Assembly (NCBI GenBank): GCA_026710905.1
Contig: JAPOQD010000014.1
Location: forward strand, 1 to 35,267
DNA from: Halieaceae bacterium
GTDB lineage: Bacteria; Pseudomonadota; Gammaproteobacteria; Pseudomonadales; Halieaceae
Direction of reading: 5' to 3'
Length of the DNA: 35,267 nucleotides
Below, piece after piece: positions 1 through 5,704 of the stretch (the first letter of the stretch is position 1; each line of letters opens with the position of its first letter). The translations under genes were made by a program, and so were the position numbers. The notes beneath the pieces were generated by a model. It worked only from the letters and a program-made list of their open reading frames with translations, did not search any database and was not told the origin of the DNA.

Positions 1-150
1 GACCGTCTGCCCCTCATAACGCCGGAGCAACTCTTGCAGTTCCACTTCAACGGCGCTGGCGATCAACTGCCTGGCGCCAGAGATCGGCATGGGATTCAAC
101 GGATCTATTCCCTCTCGACTCCCAATCTCAACAACGGTACTCTTGTTCAT
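1..150 (-). CDS. IS256-family (mutator-type) transposase, N-terminal fragment cut by the window edge
   Basis: The minus strand opens with ATG at 150-148 and stays open to the window edge, giving about 50 residues. The stretch around ARQLIASAVEVELQELLRRY resembles the N-terminus of IS256/mutator-type DDE transposases, where a helical segment of the type 'LI..A.EAEV.ELL.RYEG' precedes the catalytic domain. An AGGAG lies 8 nt upstream of the ATG, a good ribosome binding site. The DDE residues would lie outside the window, so activity cannot be judged. In the family the protein cuts and pastes the element between terminal inverted repeats. The element's own end should lie a little to the right of the gene, within roughly 180-240, but I cannot fix it from one end. 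The neighbouring AT-rich cargo suggests that mobile DNA built this region. Confidence 0.7.
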   Translation of the reverse strand, partial: MNKSTVVEIGSREGIDPLNPMPISGARQLIASAVEVELQELLRRYEGQTV

Positions 151-530
151 GGTGGCGTATCTCCTGTGTTAACTTGTTGGAGTAGCAACTTCAAATTAAC
201 CGGATACGCCTCCTTTCACCAACCCGCCCATACATTAGATTCCATTATAACTCATTTTATCAAAAAATAGTTGATTTTACATCACGTAATGTAGTAGAGT
301 ATAAAGTATAAATCGCGTCGTAAAATCCCCTAAAATCTTCATTCCGAAAACTGTAAAAATACTTCAGGAGTAGGAGAATTCTTTGTTGTAAAATGGAAAA
401 AGGCAGCAGTAATTACTGTCGATTGTTAAAGAGAAATAGCAATACAAGCAAGGCATAGTATGGTGGCTTATTCATATTTTTGGAGAGCGATCGACAAATT
501 AAACTTATTTCATAGTAGAGGCACAAATTA
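151..530. other. AT-rich intergenic region between the transposase end and the first cargo gene
   Basis: No gene is supported here. The left part (151 to about 240) should contain the transposase 5' leader and the IS terminal inverted repeat; the sequence reading inward on the minus strand around 183-215 (vtccggttaatttgaag-like) is a candidate end. From about 240 the base composition becomes strongly AT-rich and stays so through the next three genes, marking an import boundary. A short dyad, tacat/atgta around 279-294, and a TATAAA at 307-312 could belong to a promoter, but no convincing -35 pairs with it. The only clear signal is the AGAGG at 517-521, 9 nt before the next start codon. Confidence 0.5.
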
Positions 531-1409
531 ATGAAAGATAATGGAAAAATGAGTAGAGATAACTTCGTTGAGCATTTAACTGATGCCTGGGAGAATACAG
601 AGTTTAAACATTTTTACCCTGTGCCGAATAAGGGGAAAAGTGCAACATGGATAAAGGTAATGAGACTCAATAATAACCAATTTCGAGTTAATTGTCTTAA
701 AAAAGCGTTTGAAGGTTATTTTTGGGATAGAAAAAACTTCATGGAAAATGATGCTAAACTTAAAGAACTATCTGAAAAACTTATTGATTCCTTGTCTGGA
801 AATGATCACTTAACTGCAAATAAAGTATGTAAAAGTATTTTTAAGTGGGGAGGAGTTGAGCGGCGAAGGACTAAAACAACTCAGTGGCTTGAGTGTCAGA
901 TTGAAAAAGGAAAATTAACGAATTCGTTGCAGGATATGGTTAAGCTGATTCAACGAAATGAAGATTTCTCTCTGTTCGAAAGTGGTCCATATATCATGAA
1001 TTCAAGCGTCACAAAAGTCATCAGCCTAGCCAGTGAATCAGACCACGATCAACTCATTATTTATGACGGCAGAGTAGGGGCTGCTCTAGCGGATTTTGTT
1101 GTGCGATTTGAAAAAAAATATGACTATTCAACTGGTGTCGAGGACGAATTATTATTCATGTGGGGTCAAACACAGGGTAAAAGAACTGTAAACGGGAAAA
1201 ATCCCAGAGATCCCCGTTCCGATAATCTGAATTTCAAAAACATGTTTATAAACAGCAAATACCGAAATGCTAATCATGCGAGAAACATGGCACTTGCATC
1301 AGATATTTGCCGTGCGGTAGCTCATAATCTGAAGATCAGCCCACGTAAACTTGAGGCGGCGCTGTTTATGTGGGGTTACGATGTGCGGAGCTACCGTCAG
1401 TCCGGGTGA
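531..1409 (+). CDS. Hypothetical protein with an OGG1-like HhH/catalytic Lys-Asp signature
   Basis: 292 residues, AT-rich coding, start ATG 531 with AGAGG 9 nt upstream. I do not recognise the gene with certainty. The central segment (residues 154-190) reads like the helix-hairpin-helix plus catalytic region of OGG1-type DNA glycosylase/lyases. SVTKVISLAS parallels GVGTKVADCI of OGG1, placing Lys162 at the Schiff-base lysine, and IIYDGRV parallels PVDVHM, placing Asp179 at the catalytic aspartate. The Lys-Asp spacing is 17, against 19 in OGG1. The C-terminus has two 'FMWG' segments (209-212, 279-282) with NPRDPRS between, and KLEAALFMWGYD at the end. That layout recalls small 'OGG-fold' proteins known from bacterial accessory regions. 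Neither a signal peptide nor a membrane segment is visible. It is the first gene of an AT-rich cargo. The alternative is a non-enzymatic protein with a chance resemblance. Confidence 0.7.
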   Translation: MKDNGKMSRDNFVEHLTDAWENTEFKHFYPVPNKGKSATWIKVMRLNNNQFRVNCLKKAFEGYFWDRKNFMENDAKLKELSEKLIDSLSGNDHLTANKVCKSIFKWGGVERRRTKTTQWLECQIEKGKLTNSLQDMVKLIQRNEDFSLFESGPYIMNSSVTKVISLASESDHDQLIIYDGRVGAALADFVVRFEKKYDYSTGVEDELLFMWGQTQGKRTVNGKNPRDPRSDNLNFKNMFINSKYRNANHARNMALASDICRAVAHNLKISPRKLEAALFMWGYDVRSYRQSG

Positions 1410-1496
1410 TTCCAGCAGTAACAACTTTATATGCTGTATATTCGCTAGGCAAAGTAACGCGCCTGGATGGTATGCAGAGGAGTAATTGCTGTAGAA

Positions 1497-1790
1497 ATGT
1501 TATTTCCCAGATTGGTTAATTCTGTCTTTATTTATGTGGTGCTGACATATGATATTTCTGCAGCGGTTCGGGAAGATCCATTGTGGTTGTTTCCATTGTC
1601 GCAATGGGGCGATGGATTTTTAGAAATACTACTGACCTTCCTGGCAATGCCGGTACTACTCGCTCTTACCATGCCGCCTTTTTTACAACTTCTGGCTGCA
1701 CTCATTTTGATTTTATTTTCCGGAAGATTAATGACGTGGCTGGTTTTCATCGGTTCCCTAGTCTATTTGGTATCGGCCAGATTTCACTGA
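1497..1790 (+). CDS. Small hydrophobic membrane protein, unknown function
   Basis: 98 residues, with hydrophobic segments at about residues 5-20, 42-58 and 62-95. The last two are separated by a proline-containing turn (TMPPF), so two to three membrane passes are likely, with only short loops between. I chose ATG 1497. A GAGGAG at 1477-1482 lies about 14 nt upstream, longer than ideal, and the same frame opens earlier at ATG 1467, which would add ten residues. The gene sits between two other unrecognised AT-rich genes on the same strand, 87 bp after the first and 90 bp before the next. A membrane partner or effector of the cargo is possible but unproven. No known family is recognised. The overlapping longer frame at 1583-1990 is not preferred because it runs through the start of the next gene. 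Confidence 0.45.
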   Translation: MLFPRLVNSVFIYVVLTYDISAAVREDPLWLFPLSQWGDGFLEILLTFLAMPVLLALTMPPFLQLLAALILILFSGRLMTWLVFIGSLVYLVSARFH

Positions 1791-1880
1791 TTTGTGAAAG
1801 ATGGAAATATACTCATGGCTTTCCCACAACACGTTTGGTGAGTTCCGCCATTCATGCAATTACTAACAGGAGAATGTTGT

Positions 1881-2855
1881 ATGTCCAAAAAGGCTCAATC
1901 ATCGGACGATCCGAAATACAGACACAGGTTTATTTTTTTCATGTCTGGTTTGCCCGGATGCGTACTGACGGATGCCTTGGTTGGCATTAAAGATCTGGCT
2001 GGGTCTGGCACCGGCCAGCAGCTTTCCGTGCTTAGGCAGGCTGTCTTGCAGGCAGCCTGGTATATTTCATCCAGAGCTACCGAGGGGCGGTTCAGTCTAA
2101 TAGTCGATTCGAAACTTATTCCACTCGGTATATTACCGGTATCCGAACCATCCGATTCAACTTCAGATTACGAATTATATTTACAACACATTCACTGGGC
2201 GATTACGGCCAGGGAAGCCGCGTGGGTGATCGAACAGGCTGAAATGGTGTTTTTTGTCGAGACAGACGATGATGATCACTGGGACTACAATTTTATAAAG
2301 GTTGCCAGTGGTTATGGCAGTTCAGTTCATGTTTTGGGGTTGGACCCCGCCTCTGGTTCCGTCATTCAGCAAGAGTATCTCGCCGAAGGCAGAACTGGAG
2401 AGGGATTCATTGTGGGAGATGAAGAAGGCAATATTGTCACGGCTGATCATAAACGTGCAGGCTACTTGAAGTTTTTCCAATTACCTCAGCGAGTGGCAGT
2501 GCCAAATTCAGAACGTTTACCCAATGTATATCGGGAACTCCTGGAGTATCAATGGAACAAGTTACGCAAGTTTGAAATTGATGATGGGGATGGAATTTAC
2601 AGGACGGAGGCAGCGCTCTCCTTCATAGCTCACTTACAGAGTCTGCACAAGGATGATTTCAATCAACGGGCCGGGCGGTACGTAATAGATGGAATTGATT
2701 GCATAGAATGTAATGGCAATCTCGATGACTGCGGTGATCTAACGCAGCTTATCAAGCACGCCAAAGAAGACGACTACCAAAGTTTTAAGGACTCTGACGA
2801 TTACTTGTCATGCCTCAAGATGAACATGAATGAAGAACTGGCAATGGGCAATTGA
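1881..2855 (+). CDS. Hypothetical acidic protein with a C-terminal Cys cluster
   Basis: 324 residues from ATG 1881, chosen because AGGAGA at 1868-1873 sits 7 nt upstream. The frame also opens at ATG 1854, but without a ribosome binding site. I do not recognise the family. Residues 105-155 (helix, then AEMVFFVETDDDD, then WDYNFIKVASGYGSSVHVLGL) look like a beta-alpha-beta unit, in a layout loosely reminiscent of nucleoside deoxyribosyltransferase or TIR-like folds; this is a guess. The C-terminus is rich in Asp/Glu and holds Cys274, Cys277 and Cys284 (CIECNGNLDDC), a possible metal or disulfide site. No signal peptide is evident, although residues 16-36 are mildly hydrophobic. It is the last gene of the AT-rich cargo and is followed at once by a hairpin. 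Confidence 0.65.
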   Translation: MSKKAQSSDDPKYRHRFIFFMSGLPGCVLTDALVGIKDLAGSGTGQQLSVLRQAVLQAAWYISSRATEGRFSLIVDSKLIPLGILPVSEPSDSTSDYELYLQHIHWAITAREAAWVIEQAEMVFFVETDDDDHWDYNFIKVASGYGSSVHVLGLDPASGSVIQQEYLAEGRTGEGFIVGDEEGNIVTADHKRAGYLKFFQLPQRVAVPNSERLPNVYRELLEYQWNKLRKFEIDDGDGIYRTEAALSFIAHLQSLHKDDFNQRAGRYVIDGIDCIECNGNLDDCGDLTQLIKHAKEDDYQSFKDSDDYLSCLKMNMNEELAMGN

Positions 2856-2858
2856 GTC

Positions 2859-2877
2859 TGAAAATGCTTCATTTTCA
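2859..2877 (+). terminator. Possible terminator hairpin after the AT-rich cargo
   Basis: TGAAAATG at 2859-2866 and CATTTTCA at 2870-2877 form a perfect 8-bp stem with a 3-nt loop, starting 3 nt after the stop codon and followed by an A/T-rich tract. The stem is AT-rich and there is no clean U-run, so as an intrinsic terminator it would be weak. Confidence 0.35.
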
Positions 2878-2940
2878 AATTTTACAAATTTGCGGAAGGA
2901 AAGCCCTCCTGCGTTGATCCCACATGTTGGGAGGGAAAGA

Positions 2941-2969
2941 TTGACAAAGTAGCTACTTGTCGCTACTTT
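2941..2969 (+). promoter_or_regulatory. Sigma70-type promoter of the toxin-antitoxin pair, apparently leaderless
   Basis: TTGACA at 2941-2946, a 17-bp spacer and TACTTT at 2964-2969 make a near-consensus promoter. The expected start of transcription, 7 nt after the -10, falls at 2976, the A of the antitoxin ATG. No ribosome binding site precedes that ATG, so the mRNA may be leaderless. The spacer holds two similar arms, GTAGCTAC and GTCGCTAC, which could be the operator for autorepression by the antitoxin. Confidence 0.6.
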
Positions 2970-2975
2970 AGCCTT

Positions 2976-3269
2976 ATGAGGTCTGTCGGAATCAAGGTGC
3001 TGAACAGCCGGTTGAGCGAATATGTACGGGTGGCGGCATCAGGTGAAACCGTCTTGGTGACGGACCGTGACCGGGTAGTGGCAGAGCTCGGCCCTCCACG
3101 GCAGACCCGAAGCCCGGTCCTTGCCGATGTGTTCCTCGCAGACGCGGTTCGGGACGGTGTGCTGACTCCGCCGGAGTTGGCCTTGTCAGGGCCGCCGCCG
3201 GTTCCTGCCCCGGTCGCCCGGCTCGACGAGATTTTGAACGAACTCGGCGAACACCGGCGCGACCGGTGA
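2976..3269 (+). CDS. vapB: Type II antitoxin, Phd/YefM (VapB) family
   Basis: 97 residues. The N-terminus (MRSVGIKVLNSRLSEYVRVAASGETVLVTDRDR... in two parts) is typical of Phd/YefM-type antitoxins: a strand with IKxLxxRLSEYVR followed by GETVLVTDRDRVVAEL, which forms the DNA-binding and dimerising half. The Pro-rich middle and the helix LDEILNEL near the C-terminus would wrap around the toxin. The stop overlaps the start of the toxin gene by 4 bp (GTGA), so the two are translationally coupled. Base composition is GC-rich, in sharp contrast with the cargo just upstream, so this pair has a different origin or a longer residence. The antitoxin is expected to repress the promoter at 2941-2969. 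Confidence 0.85.
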   Translation: MRSVGIKVLNSRLSEYVRVAASGETVLVTDRDRVVAELGPPRQTRSPVLADVFLADAVRDGVLTPPELALSGPPPVPAPVARLDEILNELGEHRRDR

Positions 3270-3673
3270 TCTATCTTGATACGTCCGTCGCGCTCGCGCA
3301 TCTCCTGGCCGAAGATCGCCGTCCTCCGGATTCACTGTGGCAGGAAACCCTGGTTTCCAGCCGGCTTCTACAGTACGAGCTGTGGACACCGCTGCATGCA
3401 CGCGGCCTCTCCGAATCCCACGGCGAGGCGGTTCGCTGGCTGATCGGCCGGGTTGCGATTCTGGAGCTTACCCCCAAGGTGCTTGCACGGGCGCTTGAGG
3501 CTTTTCCGGGAGATGCGCAGTTGCGAACCCTGGATGCCCTGCATATGGCGTCATGTGCCTTCCTGGCCGACAATGGTCAGCCGGTCGCACTCGCCAGCTA
3601 CGACCGGAGGATGACCGCTGTCGCTCGCGCCATGAAAATTTCCGTCTTTGATCTGAAAGACCCAGACGCTTGA
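3266..3673 (+). CDS. vapC: PIN-domain toxin ribonuclease (VapC family)
   Basis: 135 residues starting at GTG 3266, inside the antitoxin stop. PIN-domain ribonucleases of the VapC type cut tRNA or rRNA with Mg2+ held by conserved acidic residues. All are visible: Asp5 (IYLDTSVAL), Glu38 (YELW), Asp90 (TLDALHMAS) and Asp113 (SYDRRM). Length is normal for the family and there is no frame break, so the toxin is probably functional. It forms a two-gene operon with the antitoxin. The target RNA cannot be read from sequence. Confidence 0.88.
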   Translation: MIYLDTSVALAHLLAEDRRPPDSLWQETLVSSRLLQYELWTPLHARGLSESHGEAVRWLIGRVAILELTPKVLARALEAFPGDAQLRTLDALHMASCAFLADNGQPVALASYDRRMTAVARAMKISVFDLKDPDA

Positions 3674-3700
3674 GTTTGTAATTCCATTCTTTTCGAAGTA

Positions 3701-3824
3701 ACCGTTCGGTAGTAACGTGATGTTCTGGCTGAGACTGGCGGACCGGCCCCTACGGATGACCGCTCGTACTGCGAGCACCGAGGTAACGGCATAGGGGCCA
3801 TCCGTCACGTCTTGCCCGAACGGT
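3701..3824. repeat. Nested palindromic element of about 124 bp (MITE-like or structured RNA)
   Basis: Three nested inverted repeats share one centre. The outer arms are ACCGTTCGG (3701-3709) and CCGAACGGT (3816-3824), continued by ACGTGA (3715-3720) and TCACGT (3805-3810) after equal 5-nt gaps. The middle arms are GGCCCCT (3745-3751) and AGGGGCC (3793-3799). The centre is GCTCG (3762-3766) with CGAGC (3772-3776). It fills the gap between the convergent toxin and dehydrogenase genes. It may be a non-autonomous mobile element or a structured RNA; a bidirectional terminator role is also possible. Confidence 0.6.
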
Positions 3825-3878
3825 AATTTTCAAACAACTGTAAGATATTGCAGTAACTATTTGTAATATATAAATTTA

Positions 3879-4892
3879 TTAGAGATAATTTCCCAGCATC
3901 TGCTGTGTTTCCCGCCACAACCTGTCGGCCAGCTCCCGGTCGAAGATATGGTTCGGAACCACGACTTTCACCGGGTTGCAGTCTTCGAAATAGGCGCCGC
4001 TGACCCCCTCCAGCGCCGGCGCCGTGGCAACATATACCTGGGTGGCGGCGCCTTCCCCCACGCTCTTCTGGATAACCGGGGCGACTCTGTTGTAGAAGAA
4101 TCCGGCAATACCCTTGGCGTTGCGTCCGATATTCGTTTTTACGAACCCGGGGTGAATGACATTGGAAGTGCTGGCCGCCGGGTCCAGCATTTGCGACAGT
4201 TTGAGGGAAAAGAGGGCGTTCGCAAGTTTGGAGCGGCCGTAGGCACGGCTGGCCTCGTACTCGCCTTCGCCGCGCAGATTGTCGAAATCGATTCCACCCT
4301 CGGGAGTTCTCATGTAACCCATCTGGCTGCCCACATGGACGATACGTCCTGAAGGCGCTGCCTGCACCAGCGGTAACAGGTTCATGGTCAATACCACGTG
4401 ACCAAGGTAGTTAATCACGAAGATTTTTTCGATGCCGTTGATCAACTCGAATTCGTAAAATGAGCCGATGCCGGCATTGAGAATGAGAATGTCCAGGGGC
4501 TTCCCCAACTCCGCAGCCTGCTCGGCGCAGTCAACACAGGAGTTGAAATCCGACAATTCCAGGGCCAGGGGGGTAGTCTCTCCCTCGATATTGGCGCAGG
4601 CTTTCTGTGCTTTTTCAAGGGTGCGGCCGGTGCCGATCACGTGGGCGCCGCGCCTTGCCAGCACCCTCATGGTTTCATAGCCGATACCCGAGTTGCAGCC
4701 GGTGACCAGGGCGGTTTTTCCCGACAGGTCGAGACCTTCGGTGACTTCTTCGGCAGTGGATTTGGCGCCAAATGGTCCCACCGGCAAGCTGGTGTCGATT
4801 ACTACTTGCTCAGCGCTGCATGCGGGCAGGGTAGGGGCCAGCGCTGCGGCGGCGGAAATCTGCAGAAATTGGCGGCGATGAATAGACGGCAT
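3879..4892 (-). CDS. Tat-exported short-chain dehydrogenase/reductase (retinol dehydrogenase-like)
   Basis: 337 residues. Classical SDR fold: TGCNSGIG (residues 64-71) for NAD(P) binding, the LNAG motif (138-141), catalytic Ser189 and the YGRSK catalytic Tyr218/Lys222. Closest in feel to light-dependent protochlorophyllide reductase/retinol dehydrogenase-like SDRs, which reduce or oxidise lipophilic alcohols or carbonyls; the substrate cannot be read. The oddity is the N-terminus: RRQFLQISAAAALAPTLPAC is a twin-arginine export signal ending in a lipobox-like LPAC with Cys25, so the enzyme may be exported folded with its cofactor and perhaps lipid-anchored. A single gene, convergent with the toxin gene. 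It starts at ATG 4892 and there is no sign of an operon partner. Confidence 0.85.
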   Translation of the reverse strand: MPSIHRRQFLQISAAAALAPTLPACSAEQVVIDTSLPVGPFGAKSTAEEVTEGLDLSGKTALVTGCNSGIGYETMRVLARRGAHVIGTGRTLEKAQKACANIEGETTPLALELSDFNSCVDCAEQAAELGKPLDILILNAGIGSFYEFELINGIEKIFVINYLGHVVLTMNLLPLVQAAPSGRIVHVGSQMGYMRTPEGGIDFDNLRGEGEYEASRAYGRSKLANALFSLKLSQMLDPAASTSNVIHPGFVKTNIGRNAKGIAGFFYNRVAPVIQKSVGEGAATQVYVATAPALEGVSGAYFEDCNPVKVVVPNHIFDRELADRLWRETQQMLGNYL

Positions 4893-4987
4893 GTGTTGTC
4901 TCAGGGGTTGCTTTCGCTTCGGCGATAAATACTATAACAAACTCGGCTGTAAACCTTGACCTAATAGGCGTAGTAGAGGCCTGACAG

Positions 4988-5001
4988 GCATATTGCGCCA
5001 G
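4988..5001 (+). repeat. Partial copy of the TAGCCCGCATATTGC repeat family
   Basis: GCATATTGCGCCAG is identical to 12400-12413 at the left end of the full 267-bp element, and the following GGTGCG also matches after a 2-nt gap. The outermost TAGCCC bases are missing. It lies in the intergenic space upstream of the STAS gene. Short, so chance cannot be ruled out for this copy alone. Confidence 0.45.
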
Positions 5002-5050
5002 GGTGCGGCAACAGGCGCCAAATGCGGTTTCAGGAAATAACGGCTCATGG

Positions 5051-5079
5051 CTGACGGCTGGCTGAACTTAATGTATTAT
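5051..5079 (+). promoter_or_regulatory. Probable sigma70 promoter of the STAS gene
   Basis: CTGACG at 5051-5056, a 17-bp spacer and TATTAT at 5074-5079. Transcription would begin near 5086, giving a 25-nt leader that contains the GGAG ribosome binding site at 5098-5101. Confidence 0.5.
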
Positions 5080-5110
5080 CCGCACCGGTATTATCTTGGA
5101 GATAAAAGCA

Positions 5111-5449
5111 ATGGAGTTATCGACGGAACGGGAAGACGGCGTATTATCCCTTTTGTTGGATGGGCGTCTTGACGGTTCTAATGTCAGTGAGTTCGATGAG
5201 CAGGTAAGAGCAGCGATCGAAGACAGCGGCAGTATCGTGGTTATGGATTTCGAGAAACTGCGCTATATCAGCAGTGCGGGTCTTCGCTCTGTTTTGATGA
5301 CCGCCAGGACCCTTGGCAACAAGAACGTGGGCTTCGCACTTTGCTCCCTGTCGGAGCAGATTCGGGAGGTTTTTGAGATCAGCGGCTTCGACAAGATCAT
5401 TGCGGTCCACCAGTCCAGGGCCGACGCTATCGCTGCCCTCAAAGGCTGA
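5111..5449 (+). CDS. STAS-domain anti-anti-sigma factor-like protein
   Basis: 112 residues, a single STAS domain. In the family these proteins bind an anti-sigma or switch kinase and are controlled by phosphorylation of a conserved serine. The signature is visible as MDFEKLRYISSAGLRSVL, with Ser54/Ser55 at the phosphorylation loop. I chose ATG 5111 because GGAG lies 9 nt upstream; the frame extends to a TTG at 5096 but without support. No kinase or phosphatase partner is encoded next to it, so it acts with a partner encoded elsewhere, as is common for STAS proteins in marine gammaproteobacteria. It has its own promoter and stands alone before glmS. Confidence 0.88.
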   Translation: MELSTEREDGVLSLLLDGRLDGSNVSEFDEQVRAAIEDSGSIVVMDFEKLRYISSAGLRSVLMTARTLGNKNVGFALCSLSEQIREVFEISGFDKIIAVHQSRADAIAALKG

Positions 5450-5704
5450 GCCTGAAGGCCACCGGCGTATCCTTCCTCACGGGCGCCGGGTTGAAATTCG
5501 GCGCAGTATTTCGATCACGCCATGATCTCGCCGCCTTTCCGCAACAAAACCAGGTTATCACCAGTAACATCACCCTATGATCCGCATAAGCATTCGGGCG
5601 TGATTGATCAGCCGCGATGGCTGGACAGCGCCCAAAGGCAGATGGTTTTCCATCTTGCAGTCAACGTCTAACATCTTGAACGGATGCCAGGGGCAATCTG
5701 AGAT

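Noticed and set aside
34-270. Plus-strand open frame of 78 codons at the left edge
   Set aside because: It is antisense to the transposase start and has neither a ribosome binding site nor protein-like features.
1583-1990. Plus-strand frame of 135 codons overlapping the small membrane protein and the next gene
   Set aside because: It lacks a ribosome binding site and conflicts with the well-supported start at 1881.
3701-3824. Integron attC site
   Set aside because: The size and hairpin shape would fit, but the ends lack the RYYYAAC and GTTRRRY core boxes.
5450-5704. glmS ribozyme or riboswitch upstream of glmS
   Set aside because: The ribozyme is a Gram-positive feature and no matching core or pseudoknot arms were seen.
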